64,000 bases of DNA from Bacteroidota bacterium (GTDB lineage Bacteria > Bacteroidota > Bacteroidia > J057 > JADKCL01), in NCBI GenBank assembly GCA_016718825.1, contig JADKCL010000004.1, forward strand, positions 1-64,000. The letters are read 5' to 3'. Numbering within the stretch: the first letter of the stretch is position 1; each line of letters begins with the position of its first letter. This document shows positions 26,750-36,001 of this stretch, in pieces. The notes below the pieces were generated by a model. The model searched no databases and was not told where the DNA came from. It was given only the letters and a program-made list of their open reading frames with translations. The position numbers and the translations under genes are program-made.

Positions 26750-27325
26750 TCATCCAAACACAACATCCAGATAAATCTCAGTCAGCGGAATTTGAATGCC
26801 CAAGGAATGCAAAACCACGAAATCGGTCATGTCCTGATAGGTCGCAAACCGCCATCCACCGTCTTCAGTGAGCGTCATCACATCCACCTGCGGAATCAAC
26901 TGTTCAATGATCACGTATTCTTTCAGGCTTGGAATGGTCATGTATTTCCGCAACTTTCCACCTCGGTCGTAACGCCAATTGCTTGCGGATAGCACTTCCA
27001 CGATCAAGGTGGGATTGGTGAAAATGTCGTTTCGGTCTTGGGTCGCCTGCAGGTCACCACAAATCACTGAAGCATCAGGAAAGACAATCGCGCCATCAGC
27101 TTCGATCTCATAGGTAAGGTCACTGTTGTAAGCCCGGCAGCCCGAACCTTTCAAATGACCGCGCAGTTCGCTGGTAATATTCGTTGCAATCAAGCTATGG
27201 GCAGCCGTTCCGCCTGCCATGTCATAGATTTCGCCGTCCAGAAATTCCGCCTTCCCCTCTATGGAGTCCAAGTAAGCCAGAAACTCAGCTCTGGTTGTCA
27301 ACAATTTTTTTGCTGCATCTCCCAT
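26750..27325 (-). CDS. Uma2 family (DUF820) putative endonuclease
   Basis: 191 aa, PD-(D/E)xK nuclease fold. KAEFLDGEIYDMAGGTAAHS is the family N-terminal signature. The catalytic residues are FPDASVICGD (Asp near residue 86) and TLIVEVLSASNWRYDRGGK (Glu near residue 108 with the following Lys). Uma2 genes are very abundant in cyanobacteria and present in Bacteroidota; their biological function is unsettled. Cytoplasmic, stand-alone. Confidence 0.88.
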   Translation of the reverse strand: MGDAAKKLLTTRAEFLAYLDSIEGKAEFLDGEIYDMAGGTAAHSLIATNITSELRGHLKGSGCRAYNSDLTYEIEADGAIVFPDASVICGDLQATQDRNDIFTNPTLIVEVLSASNWRYDRGGKLRKYMTIPSLKEYVIIEQLIPQVDVMTLTEDGGWRFATYQDMTDFVVLHSLGIQIPLTEIYLDVVFG

Positions 27326-27698
27326 AAGCCAAAGTTAATCATGAATCCCAAATCGAGCAACCCAATGCCTTGACAGCATTGCCAATTGGTCATCTCGTGC
27401 CACAATCGCCTGCCCGTCTCCAATTCCCATCTCCAAATCCAAATTAACGTCATCGGCCCTCACACCGCACTTCGGGTAGCACCAGCGACGCAAATGCCCC
27501 ACTTTCCTCCACTCACTGACCCATTTTCAGGCCAATGCCCAAAATATCCTCAAAAACATTACCACATTCTTCAAAACTGATGCATCTTTGCCCCGCATCC
27601 CACCCCTTTTGGGGACGGCTGCCACTGCGGTGAATGCCTCAAAAACGCTTTAAATCAATGGTTTTGAGGCCTGTTACCTAAAAGTTTTCCACAAACGG
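27326..27698. other. Divergent spacer before the dcw operon
   Basis: About 370 bases without a gene between Uma2 and the MraZ boxes. No RNA gene recognised; CA-rich sequence at 27400-27560. Confidence 0.4.
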
Positions 27699-27723
27699 TG
27701 GGAAATAGTGGCAGACAGTGGGA
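27699..27723 (+). promoter_or_regulatory. MraZ operator: three TGGNN boxes at 10-bp spacing
   Basis: TGGGA (27699-27703), 5 bases, TGGCA (27709-27713), 5 bases, TGGGA (27719-27723). MraZ of E. coli and mycoplasmas binds TGGGN direct repeats spaced by 5 bases upstream of its own gene. These three lie 57-81 bases before mraZ and would cover the -33 region of the promoter below, which fits autoregulation. Confidence 0.75.
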
Positions 27724-27742
27724 GAGTTTCTTGAAAGTGATT

Positions 27743-27750
27743 TAACTTTG
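27743..27750 (+). promoter_or_regulatory. mraZ: -7 promoter box of the dcw operon
   Basis: TAACTTTG matches TAnnTTTG, 30 bases before the mraZ ATG. There is no TTTG 19 bases upstream; that position falls in the third MraZ box. The weak -33 suggests dependence on a regulator. Confidence 0.5.
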
Positions 27751-27779
27751 GGCCTATCATTGCTGAAGGTCGTGGCCTT

Positions 27780-28247
27780 ATGAGACCCATTTACGGGGAA
27801 TATGAATGTCGATTGGACTCCAAGGGAAGGTTTGCCTTTCCCTCGGGGCTTAAGAGACAATTGCCTGACGATCAGCAAAAAGAGTTCGTTCTCAACCGTG
27901 GTTTGGACGACTGCCTCGTGCTTTATCCAGTGAAAGTCTGGGAAGCTGAGTTGCGGAAAATCCACTCCAAAAATCAGTACGTCGCCAAGAACAGGGCTTT
28001 TGCCCGGATGTTCCAAAGTGGCGCCCTCCCCGTGGAGCTCGATGCGAGCAACCGGGTACTGATCCCAAAGCGGTTGGCGGCACATGCGAAGATCAACCAG
28101 GACTTGATTGTCGTGGCTTCGTTTGACCGCATTGAAATCTGGGACAAGGCCACTTATGAAGAATGGCTCGGCAGCGGGCAATTTGACATGGAAACCTTGT
28201 CGGAAGAGGTGATGGGCAATCTCCCCGACACGCAAGATGAAGGCTGA
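27780..28247 (+). CDS. mraZ: Transcriptional regulator MraZ
   Basis: 155 aa with two tandem AbrB-like half domains. The first is GEYECRLDSKGRFAFPSGLK (residues about 6-25) and the second is PVELDASNRVLIPKRLAAHA (about 84-103). MraZ forms rings that bind the TGGGN repeats found 57 bases upstream and controls the division and cell-wall cluster. It is the first gene of the operon; its last 11 bases overlap rsmH, giving translational coupling. Confidence 0.97.
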   Translation: MRPIYGEYECRLDSKGRFAFPSGLKRQLPDDQQKEFVLNRGLDDCLVLYPVKVWEAELRKIHSKNQYVAKNRAFARMFQSGALPVELDASNRVLIPKRLAAHAKINQDLIVVASFDRIEIWDKATYEEWLGSGQFDMETLSEEVMGNLPDTQDEG

Positions 28248-29148
28248 GTACCACCGGCCGGCCCTCTTGCAGGAAACGGTTGATTTGCTCAGCGTAAGAC
28301 CCGACGGCACATACGTCGATGTCACCTTTGGAGGTGGAGGCCATAGCGCCGAAATCCTCAGAAGGCTGGGCCCAAACGGCAAGTTGTTTGCCTTTGACAA
28401 GGACCCTGACGCGCAACAAAACCTCCTCCAAGACCCCCGGTTCCAATTGATCGATCAGGATTTCAGGTTCATTGAAAAGGCTTTGAATTCCAAGGGCATC
28501 ACGCAAGTCGATGGCATTCTGGGCGATTTGGGGGTTTCCAGCCACCAATTCGACGAAGGTAGCCGCGGTTTCAGCTTCCGGTTTGATGCACGCCTCGACA
28601 TGCGCATGGATCCGTCAGCGGCCTTTGACGCGGTCGACCTGCTCAACTCCTACTCCGAAGCCGATTTGCGGCAGATTTTGAAGGAGTGGGGCGATGTGCA
28701 GCAAGCGGGTAAGATCGCCGCCGCTATCGTCACGGCACGCAAAAACCGCCGCATCGAAACGACAGGCGACATGGAGCGGGTTGTAGGCAGCGTCATCGCC
28801 GCCCAAAACCTCACCAAGATCCTGACCCTGGTTTACCAGGCCATCCGGATCGAAGTGAACGGCGAGTTGGATGCTTTGGAAGCGTTGTTGGAGTCCGGTC
28901 TGCGGCTCTTGCGTCCCGGTGGACGCATGGCCATCATCAGTTACCACTCCCTTGAAGACAGGCTCACCAAGCAATTCTTCAAGACAGGCAACCTCAAAGG
29001 CGAAGACCAGCGCGACTTCTTCGGACGTTCGCTCTGCCCCTGGAAACTGGTCACAAAAAAGGCGGTCGTACCCTCGGCCCAGGAAGAAAGAGAAAACCCA
29101 AGGTCACGTAGCGCAAAGCTGCGGGCCGCGGAGAAAATAGAATTGTAG
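28237..29148 (+). CDS. rsmH: 16S rRNA (cytosine1402-N4)-methyltransferase
   Basis: 303 aa, also called MraW. It transfers a methyl group from S-adenosylmethionine to N4 of C1402 in the ribosomal decoding centre. YVDVTFGGGGHSAEIL (from residue 29) is the SAM-binding motif; GILGDLGVSSHQFD, DARLDMRMDP and GGRMAIISYHSLEDRL are family signatures, and the C-terminal NPRSRSAKLRAAEK is typical. Full length. Overlaps mraZ by 11 bases. Confidence 0.97.
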   Translation: MKAEYHRPALLQETVDLLSVRPDGTYVDVTFGGGGHSAEILRRLGPNGKLFAFDKDPDAQQNLLQDPRFQLIDQDFRFIEKALNSKGITQVDGILGDLGVSSHQFDEGSRGFSFRFDARLDMRMDPSAAFDAVDLLNSYSEADLRQILKEWGDVQQAGKIAAAIVTARKNRRIETTGDMERVVGSVIAAQNLTKILTLVYQAIRIEVNGELDALEALLESGLRLLRPGGRMAIISYHSLEDRLTKQFFKTGNLKGEDQRDFFGRSLCPWKLVTKKAVVPSAQEERENPRSRSAKLRAAEKIEL

Positions 29149-29187
29149 TCAAAAATCGCCGTCCCCTTGCGGGACCTTGCTGCTCAA

Positions 29188-29559
29188 ATGGAAAATGAAA
29201 ATCGTGTGAAAGAAACACAAGCGACAGTGGAAGCTGAAGCGCCTGTGGAGAAGGCACGCCCATTTTCTTGGTTGAAAAGGGGTGCACTCCGGTCCAAAGA
29301 TGCCGGACGATACATCCGCTACATCCTGTTTGTGGTCTTTGTGGGCATGGTTTACATCTGGAACTCCCACATCGCCGAGAAGCAGGTCAAGGAGGAAGCC
29401 AGGCTCCGCAAGGAGATTGCCGATGCCAAGGCCGAATACAAAACCATGCATGCACGCCTGAGCTCAGGCACACGCAGGCAGGTCATTTTTTCAAAAGTCG
29501 ATTCGCTGGGCCTACGCTCCACCAATACCAACGTTTTTAAGCTCACAAAATCAAAATGA
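29188..29559 (+). CDS. ftsL: FtsL-like division protein
   Basis: 123 aa from the ATG at 29188 (a TTG at 29167 is possible). An acidic cytoplasmic tail is followed by one membrane span (YILFVVFVGMVYIWNSHIAE) and a periplasmic coiled coil (KQVKEEARLRKEIADAKAEY). This is the bitopic FtsL layout, and the place between rsmH and ftsI fits. In other bacteria FtsL forms a complex with FtsB and FtsQ that activates FtsWI. Sequence conservation is low, so the call rests on topology and position. Overlaps ftsI by 4 bases. Confidence 0.85.
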   Translation: MENENRVKETQATVEAEAPVEKARPFSWLKRGALRSKDAGRYIRYILFVVFVGMVYIWNSHIAEKQVKEEARLRKEIADAKAEYKTMHARLSSGTRRQVIFSKVDSLGLRSTNTNVFKLTKSK

Positions 29560-31655
29560 ACAAGGTTTCGGACAATATCCTCAAACGCGTTTACCTCCTC
29601 TTCGGGGCGGTGGCGTTGTTTGCTGTCCTGACCTTGGGCAGGGTGGCGCAAATTCAATTTTTCCAGGCCGACAAGTGGATCAATGCCGTGGAAAAGGAGC
29701 GAGTGTACGAAAAGCACATCCCTGCAGCACGTGGAAACATCCTTGCCGACGGTGGCGAAGTGCTTGCCACAAGCCAGCCTTTTTACATGTTGCCCATCGA
29801 CCCTTCGCGCGTCGACACCACGCAATTGACCTTTCCAGCCCAGTTTGACTCCCTTTGCAAATTGCTCGGCCAACATTTCGGGGACGAATTGCACGACGAA
29901 AACTACTACCACGACTTCCTCATGGGCCATATCCGGTTCCGGGATGAGCGTGGCAGGCCTGACCGCCACGTTTATGTCTTGCGCCAAAAAGTGGACTTCG
30001 AAGATTACCGCATGGTGCGTGAATGGCCGATCCTGCGCAATAGCAAGTTTGAAGGTGGGTTGATGGTCGAGAAGCTCAACAATACCCGCTTTTATCCTTA
30101 TGACAGCCTTGCCCGCATCACGCTCGGCGTGATTGCGCATGACTCATTGCCGCTCAAGGGATTGGAATTCGCATTCCACAAATATTTGAAAGGCGAGGAA
30201 GGCATTTCGCTCGTGCAACGCATCGCAGGTGGCCATGAATTGCCGTTGCAAGTCTATCAAGAAGACGAAGACGGCGACGACATCGAGACCACCATCAATG
30301 TCGGTATCCAAGACATTGTCGAAACCGAATTGCGCAAAGGCGTCCTGCGCACCAACGCAAAATATGGCGTTGCAGTCCTCATGGAAGTCGGCACCGGCGA
30401 AATCAAGGCCGTTGCCAATTATCCTGAGACACAAAACCACGCATTGGCAACCCGGAGCGAACCCGGTTCGACCTTCAAATTGGCATCCTTTATGGCCTTG
30501 TTGGAAGACAACCGCATTAACCTGGACGACAGCATCGACGCGCAGCGTGGCATCTGGAAATTCTATGATGCAACGATGAAGGACCACTTGGAATACCATA
30601 AGATTTCGTTTCGCGATGCATTCGAAGAGTCTGTGAATACCGTCACTGCACGCATGGTGGATTCCATTTACGGCCGCAATTCGGCAGCATGGTTTGCGCA
30701 TTTGGAAAAATTTGGTTTGACCAAACCGGTCATGCGGCAGGAACACATTGTTGGTGAGCCCGCACCCACCTATGTAAGGCCTGACGACAACGACTGGACA
30801 AAAATCACGATGCCATGGATGGCGATCGGATACAACTCGCAATTGACGCCGTTGCAAATCCTGACATTTTACAATGCCGTTGCCAACGATGGCCGCATGA
30901 TGGAGCCGATCTTGGTAAAACGCATCCGTCATGGTGCAAAGATTCTGGTCGAATACGAATCGAAACTTTTGAATGCTTCCATTGCAAGCAAGCGCACCAT
31001 TGCCGAGGCTCGGAAACTCCTCGAAGGCGTTGTTTTGCGCGGTACTGCCAAACATGTGCAAATCGGCGACTGCAAAATCGCGGGCAAAACGGGTACAGCT
31101 AAAAAGATCAACAAGATCACCAAAGCCTACGAATCCCGTTATCAGGCATCGTTTTGCGGGTATTTCCCTGCCGACAAACCACGTTACTCATTGTACATCA
31201 TGGTCGATGAGCCAAGTGGCGACGAATATTATGGCGCTTCCGTTGCCGGGCCGATTTTCGCGGAGATTGCGCAGCAGGTGTATACGAGTGACATGGACCT
31301 CGTGCCCGAGTTTTCCGCGCCTGCCTTTGCAAGCAGCACCCCGATGACGCGCATCATGCATCAAGGCAATGCACAGGCTGTCTACAAGCAGCTTGAACGC
31401 AAAGGCCCAACTGAAGCCGAAGGCACTTGGATCAAAAGCACCGAAGTTGAGGGCAAACTTCAATTTTCCAAACTCGAAATCAAGCAAGGCCGCGTGCCGA
31501 ATGTCTATGGCATGAGCGCCAAAGACGCCATTGTCTTGCTGGAAGGCCTGGGCATGAAGGTTCTCCTCAATGGCCACGGCAAAGTCAGGTCACAATCCGT
31601 CGGCGTCGGCGAACCCATCAGCGGCAATACATCCATTATTCTAGGACTCAATTAA
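29556..31655 (+). CDS. ftsI: Peptidoglycan transpeptidase FtsI (PBP3-like) with PASTA domain
   Basis: 699 aa class B penicillin-binding protein for septal crosslinking. Single N-terminal membrane anchor (residues about 10-30), pedestal domain with ARGNILADGGEVLATSQP, then transpeptidase domain: catalytic Ser in GSTFK (about residue 305), SVN near residue 365, and KTGT near residue 511. The C-terminal 60 residues (RVPNVYGMSAKDAIVLLEGL ... ) form one PASTA domain. Longer than E. coli FtsI (588 aa), as usual in Bacteroidota. Stop TAA abuts the murE ATG directly. Confidence 0.96.
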   Translation: MNKVSDNILKRVYLLFGAVALFAVLTLGRVAQIQFFQADKWINAVEKERVYEKHIPAARGNILADGGEVLATSQPFYMLPIDPSRVDTTQLTFPAQFDSLCKLLGQHFGDELHDENYYHDFLMGHIRFRDERGRPDRHVYVLRQKVDFEDYRMVREWPILRNSKFEGGLMVEKLNNTRFYPYDSLARITLGVIAHDSLPLKGLEFAFHKYLKGEEGISLVQRIAGGHELPLQVYQEDEDGDDIETTINVGIQDIVETELRKGVLRTNAKYGVAVLMEVGTGEIKAVANYPETQNHALATRSEPGSTFKLASFMALLEDNRINLDDSIDAQRGIWKFYDATMKDHLEYHKISFRDAFEESVNTVTARMVDSIYGRNSAAWFAHLEKFGLTKPVMRQEHIVGEPAPTYVRPDDNDWTKITMPWMAIGYNSQLTPLQILTFYNAVANDGRMMEPILVKRIRHGAKILVEYESKLLNASIASKRTIAEARKLLEGVVLRGTAKHVQIGDCKIAGKTGTAKKINKITKAYESRYQASFCGYFPADKPRYSLYIMVDEPSGDEYYGASVAGPIFAEIAQQVYTSDMDLVPEFSAPAFASSTPMTRIMHQGNAQAVYKQLERKGPTEAEGTWIKSTEVEGKLQFSKLEIKQGRVPNVYGMSAKDAIVLLEGLGMKVLLNGHGKVRSQSVGVGEPISGNTSIILGLN

Positions 31656-33122
31656 ATGATCACGCTTCAAGACATATTGTACAAATGCCCGCTCGTAGAA
31701 GTGAGAGGCGATCTCCAAACGGGGATCGTGGACTTTCACTTTGATTCGCGCGCAGTTGTGCAAGGGGGCCTTTTTGTGGCTACCCGCGGCGTGAATGTCG
31801 ATGGACACAATTTCATCGCTGCGAGCGTGGTCAAAGGTGTTGCTGCCGTCGTCTGTGAGGAATTTCCTGCGGAGATGGCTGCGAATGTCATCTGGGTCAA
31901 GGTGGCCGATGCTTCCCTTTCTCTGGCGCATATCGCCGCCAATTTCTACGGAAATCCAGCCGATCAGCTCAAAATTGTCGGCATCACCGGCACCAACGGC
32001 AAGACGACCACGGCAACATTGCTCTACAAGCTGTTTACAGCGATGGGCGAACGTAGCGGTTTGCTTTCGACGGTGGTCGTGATGATCGGCGAAGACGAAA
32101 TGCCTGCAACACATACCACGCCGGATGCCAAGCAATTGCATCAGACCTTCCGCAAGATGGTCGATGCGGGCTGCCAATTCTGCTTCATGGAAGTGAGCAG
32201 TCACGCCTTGGTTCAGAAGCGCGTCGCCGGAATCAAATTTGCCGGGGCGGTGTTCACCAACATCACCCACGATCACCTCGACTACCATGTCACTTTCAGA
32301 AATTATCTGGAAGCCAAGAAATTGCTCTTTGACGACTTGGGTGCAAACGCCTTCGGTCTTGTCAATTCCGACGACAAAAACGGTCTGGTGATGTTGCAAA
32401 ACTGCAAGGGTCGCCGCCTCAGCTACAGCCTCCAACGCATGGCCGAATACAAAGGCCGCATCGTGGAAAACACCTTCGAAGGGCTTTGCATGGAATTGAA
32501 CGGCCGCGAGGCTTGGTTCAGGCTCATCGGCAGCTTCAACGCCTACAACTTGCTCGCCGTCTATGGCGTGGCCAAGGAAATGGGACTCGACGAAGAAGGC
32601 TTTCTCCAGGAATTGAGCGACATCGACGGGGTGAATGGCCGTTTTCAGACGATCACTTCACCACAGCGCGCACGCACTGCGATCGTGGATTATGCGCATA
32701 CGCCCGATGCCTTGAAAAATGTATTGGAGACGATTCGCGACATCCGCCATGGCGGGGGCAAGATCATCACAGTGGTCGGCTGCGGCGGCAACCGCGACGC
32801 CGCCAAACGTCCGGTGATGGCAGAGATTGCCACGCGCCTGAGCGACCAAGTCGTGCTCACCAGCGACAATCCCCGCGACGAGGATCCGGCAGAAATCCTC
32901 GCCCAAATGGTCGCCGGTGTGCCCATCAATGGCCGCCGCAAGGTCATGACCGTCGAAAACAGGAAGGAAGCCATCGGCGTCGCTTGCCGCTTGGCCCAAC
33001 CGCAAGATATCATCCTCGTGGCCGGCAAAGGCCACGAAACCTATCAGGAAATCAAAGGTGTCAAACACCCCTTTGACGACCGGCAGGTATTGGCAGAAAC
33101 CTTTATTACCCTCGAAAGCTGA
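31656..33122 (+). CDS. murE: UDP-MurNAc-tripeptide synthetase MurE
   Basis: 488 aa ATP-dependent ligase that adds the third residue of the stem peptide to UDP-MurNAc-L-Ala-D-Glu in the cytoplasm. ITGTNGKTTTATLL (about residue 110) is the ATP-binding loop, FTNITHDHLDYH the Mur ligase metal region, and DNPRDEDP near residue 405 the motif that selects meso-diaminopimelate over lysine. The wall is therefore predicted to be of the meso-DAP type. Its TGA shares one base with the mraY ATG. Confidence 0.97.
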   Translation: MITLQDILYKCPLVEVRGDLQTGIVDFHFDSRAVVQGGLFVATRGVNVDGHNFIAASVVKGVAAVVCEEFPAEMAANVIWVKVADASLSLAHIAANFYGNPADQLKIVGITGTNGKTTTATLLYKLFTAMGERSGLLSTVVVMIGEDEMPATHTTPDAKQLHQTFRKMVDAGCQFCFMEVSSHALVQKRVAGIKFAGAVFTNITHDHLDYHVTFRNYLEAKKLLFDDLGANAFGLVNSDDKNGLVMLQNCKGRRLSYSLQRMAEYKGRIVENTFEGLCMELNGREAWFRLIGSFNAYNLLAVYGVAKEMGLDEEGFLQELSDIDGVNGRFQTITSPQRARTAIVDYAHTPDALKNVLETIRDIRHGGGKIITVVGCGGNRDAAKRPVMAEIATRLSDQVVLTSDNPRDEDPAEILAQMVAGVPINGRRKVMTVENRKEAIGVACRLAQPQDIILVAGKGHETYQEIKGVKHPFDDRQVLAETFITLES

Positions 33123-34549
33123 TGTTGTACGCATTTTTGGAATGGTTGAACGCAAAGGTAAGTGGTGGCATCCCGGGCTTCGGGGTGTTCAAGTACTTGT
33201 CTTTCCGCTCAGCCCTTGCCATCATCACCTCGCTGGTGGTTGCGATCGTCTTCGGGAAGCGCATCATTACCTATTTGAAAGCGCGTCTGATTGGCGAGAC
33301 CATCCGCAAAGACGGACCTGAGAGCCACAAGCTCAAGGCCGGAACCCCCACCATGGGCGGCATCATCATCTTTGCAGCGGTCATGATCCCGACCCTGCTC
33401 TGGGCCAACCTGACCAATGCCTATGTTTTGTTGATCCTCCTGGCAACAGCCTGGATGTTTGTCATCGGATTCGCAGACGACTACATCAAGGTCTTCAAAA
33501 AGAACAAAGCGGGCCTTGCCGGACGCTTCAAAATCATGGGTCAAGTCGGCTTGGGCCTGATTGTCGGCTTGACGATGGTCTTCCACAGCGACTTCAAAGG
33601 TCCACAAGGCCGCATCAATGACAATGGCACGCTCGTCGTCAACGACGATCTCGCAGGCAAAGGCTTTCTGAAGGGTGACCGCTTGCTCACCATTGACGGC
33701 CAACGCTTTGATACGACCGCTTCGACGGCAGGCCATACCTATATCATCGAGCGCATGGTCACCGAAAACGGCTTTTCGCGCACCGAGCAAAAGGCGATCA
33801 CGGTCGCGGATTTGGAAGTGATCGATGTTTGGAATGCTTTGCATGGGAAACGTGAAAGTTCGTTTGAGACCAAAACGAATGTCCCGTTCCTCAAAAACTA
33901 CGTCTTCAACTACTCCAAGATTGCATTCTGGGAAAAGGCCGAAGGCGGCATGGCTGGGAAGCTGCTGTATGTCCTTATATGCATTTTCATCGTGACAGCG
34001 GTCTCCAACGGAGTCAATCTGACAGATGGATTGGACGGATTGGCGGCCGGCACGACGGCGATCGCGGCGGTGGCCTTGGCGATCTTCGCCTACGTCTCCG
34101 GCAACGTGATCTTCGCCGAATACCTGAACATCAGCTACATCCCCAAGGCCGCGGAACTCACGATTTATTGCGGGGCGCTCATTGGGGCCTGCGTGGGCTT
34201 CCTTTGGTACAATACCTATCCGGCCCAGGTCTTCATGGGTGATACCGGCAGCTTGATGCTCGGTGGCGCCGTGGGTGTCTTGGCCATGATGGTCAAAAAG
34301 GAATTGCTGATTCCGATCTTCTGCGGGGTCTTTTTGGTCGAATCGCTTTCGGTCATCGTGCAGGTCGGCTACTTCAAATACACCAAACGGCGCTCGGCAA
34401 CAGGCGAAGGCAAACGTTTGCTGCTCATGGCGCCGATCCACCACCACTTCGAGAAAAAAGGCCTCCATGAGACCAAGATCGTCGTGCGCTTCTGGATCGT
34501 GAGCATCATGCTCCTCATCATGGCATTTGTAACCCTGAAACTACGTTAA
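33122..34549 (+). CDS. mraY: Phospho-MurNAc-pentapeptide translocase MraY with a large insertion
   Basis: 475 aa, against 360 in E. coli. It transfers phospho-MurNAc-pentapeptide to undecaprenyl phosphate, making lipid I in the inner membrane. Family motifs are intact: KAGTPTMGGIIIF, GFADDYIKVFKKNKAGL, NLTDGLDGLAAGT, FMGDTGSLMLGG and the C-terminal MAPIHHHFEKKG. The extra length is a soluble stretch at about residues 152-260 between membrane spans. Its first part resembles a PDZ core (GKGFLKGDRLLTIDGQRFD); its end (TNVPFLKNYVFNYS) is like the shorter loop seen in other Bacteroidota MraY. The catalytic parts are unaffected. Confidence 0.95.
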   Translation: MLYAFLEWLNAKVSGGIPGFGVFKYLSFRSALAIITSLVVAIVFGKRIITYLKARLIGETIRKDGPESHKLKAGTPTMGGIIIFAAVMIPTLLWANLTNAYVLLILLATAWMFVIGFADDYIKVFKKNKAGLAGRFKIMGQVGLGLIVGLTMVFHSDFKGPQGRINDNGTLVVNDDLAGKGFLKGDRLLTIDGQRFDTTASTAGHTYIIERMVTENGFSRTEQKAITVADLEVIDVWNALHGKRESSFETKTNVPFLKNYVFNYSKIAFWEKAEGGMAGKLLYVLICIFIVTAVSNGVNLTDGLDGLAAGTTAIAAVALAIFAYVSGNVIFAEYLNISYIPKAAELTIYCGALIGACVGFLWYNTYPAQVFMGDTGSLMLGGAVGVLAMMVKKELLIPIFCGVFLVESLSVIVQVGYFKYTKRRSATGEGKRLLLMAPIHHHFEKKGLHETKIVVRFWIVSIMLLIMAFVTLKLR

Positions 34550-34556
34550 TCCGAAA

Positions 34557-35888
34557 ATGAAAATCACAATCCTTGGCGGAAAAGAAAGTGGTGTTGGCGC
34601 GGCAATCCTCGCTCAACAGCTCGGCTTTGCCGTCTGGGTAAGTGAGTTTGGCGCGATTCCGGACAAATACAAGGCCGAGATGAACGCCCACGGAATTGCA
34701 TTCGAAGAGGGCGGCCATACCGAGGAAAAAGTGTTGGACGCGGATCTTGTGGTCAAAAGCCCGGGTATCCCCGAGAAGGCGCCCATCATCAAGGCCATTC
34801 GCGCAAAAGGCATTGAAATCGCCTCCGAAATCGAATTTGCCTCCCGTCATACCGACAGCACCATTGTCGCCATCACAGGCAGCAATGGCAAGACGACCAC
34901 TACCCTGCTCATCCACCACATGCTGGTGAAGGCAGGGCTCGATGCAGGATGCGCAGGAAATGTCGGCGACAGTTTCGCCCGCATGGTGGCCCTCGATCCA
35001 AAACCCTACTACGTGCTGGAAGTGAGCAGTTTTCAACTCGACGATATCCGGACTTTCAAGCCCCATATCGCAGTGCTCACCAACATCACGCCCGATCATT
35101 TGGATCGCTACAACTACGAATTGCGCAACTACGCCGACGCCAAATTTCGCGTCGCCGAAAATCAGACTGCAGCAGATCATTTTATCTGGTGCATGGATGA
35201 CCCGATCTCCGCGGAGATCCTTCCTCAAAAGAATATCAAAGCCCAGGTCCACGGTTTCAGCTACGACAAGCTGCCGGGAACTGTGGCATGGGTGGAAAAC
35301 AATACAATAAGGCTTGAGATGCAGCTTGATCACTCTACTTTCTCGATTGATGCCATGACCATTCAAGGTCGGCACAATGTTTACAACACAATGGCAGCCG
35401 CAGTGGTAGGATCCGTCCTCGAATTGCGCAAGGACAAGATCCGGGATGCGTTCTCAGACTTTAGAAATGCAGAGCACCGCCTCGAAAAGGTCGCGGTCGT
35501 GCGCGGCGTCGAATTCATCAACGATTCCAAGGCCACCAATGTCAATTCGACATGGTACGCCCTTGAAAGCGTGGATCGCCCCGTGATTTGGATTGCCGGC
35601 GGTGTCGACAAAGGCAATGACTATGCTTCTTTGATCCCGCTCGTCGAAAAGAAGGTGAAATGCATCATCGCCCTCGGAAACGACGTGCTCAAGATTCACA
35701 AAGCCTTCAGCCAGAAGGTCGACATGATCGTGAACACCAACAGCATGGAAGAGTGTGTCAAAATGGCCTACCACATGAGCAACAAAGGCGACTGCGTTTT
35801 GCTTTCTCCGGCTTGCGCATCGTTTGACCTCTTTGAAGACTACCAAGATCGTGGACGCCAATTCAAAAATGCAGTCAAAGAATTGTGA
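34557..35888 (+). CDS. murD: UDP-MurNAc-L-alanine:D-glutamate ligase MurD
   Basis: 443 aa cytoplasmic Mur ligase adding D-glutamate. N-terminal Rossmann-like domain (KITILGGKESGVGAAILAQQ), ATP loop AITGSNGKTTTTLLIHHM (about residue 104), VLTNITPDHLDRY, and NDSKATNVNSTWYALES near residue 321. Starts 7 bases after mraY. A 113-base spacer with a heptamer inverted repeat follows before ftsW. Confidence 0.97.
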   Translation: MKITILGGKESGVGAAILAQQLGFAVWVSEFGAIPDKYKAEMNAHGIAFEEGGHTEEKVLDADLVVKSPGIPEKAPIIKAIRAKGIEIASEIEFASRHTDSTIVAITGSNGKTTTTLLIHHMLVKAGLDAGCAGNVGDSFARMVALDPKPYYVLEVSSFQLDDIRTFKPHIAVLTNITPDHLDRYNYELRNYADAKFRVAENQTAADHFIWCMDDPISAEILPQKNIKAQVHGFSYDKLPGTVAWVENNTIRLEMQLDHSTFSIDAMTIQGRHNVYNTMAAAVVGSVLELRKDKIRDAFSDFRNAEHRLEKVAVVRGVEFINDSKATNVNSTWYALESVDRPVIWIAGGVDKGNDYASLIPLVEKKVKCIIALGNDVLKIHKAFSQKVDMIVNTNSMEECVKMAYHMSNKGDCVLLSPACASFDLFEDYQDRGRQFKNAVKEL

Positions 35889-35987
35889 ATTGAGAATTGA
35901 GAATTGAGAATGAAAGTGATAATTCAAATTGGATTGATAAAGATGGAGACAATCAATGTCCTCAATTCTCAATTCTCAATTCTCAAT
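35889..35987. repeat. Heptamer inverted repeat in the murD-ftsW spacer
   Basis: 35889-35910 is three turns of an ATTGAGA heptamer; 35966-35987 is its exact 22-base reverse complement (units TTCTCAA). The 55-base loop has no gene. The left arm begins at the murD stop, the right arm ends 14 bases before the ftsW ATG. As RNA it would fold into a long A/U-rich hairpin within the operon transcript. Confidence 0.9.
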
Positions 35988-36001
35988 AATACACAGCAAA
36001 T

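Noticed and set aside
26750..27325. Uma2 gene as a transposon passenger
   Set aside because: No inverted repeats, target duplication or transposase nearby; Uma2 genes are commonly solitary.
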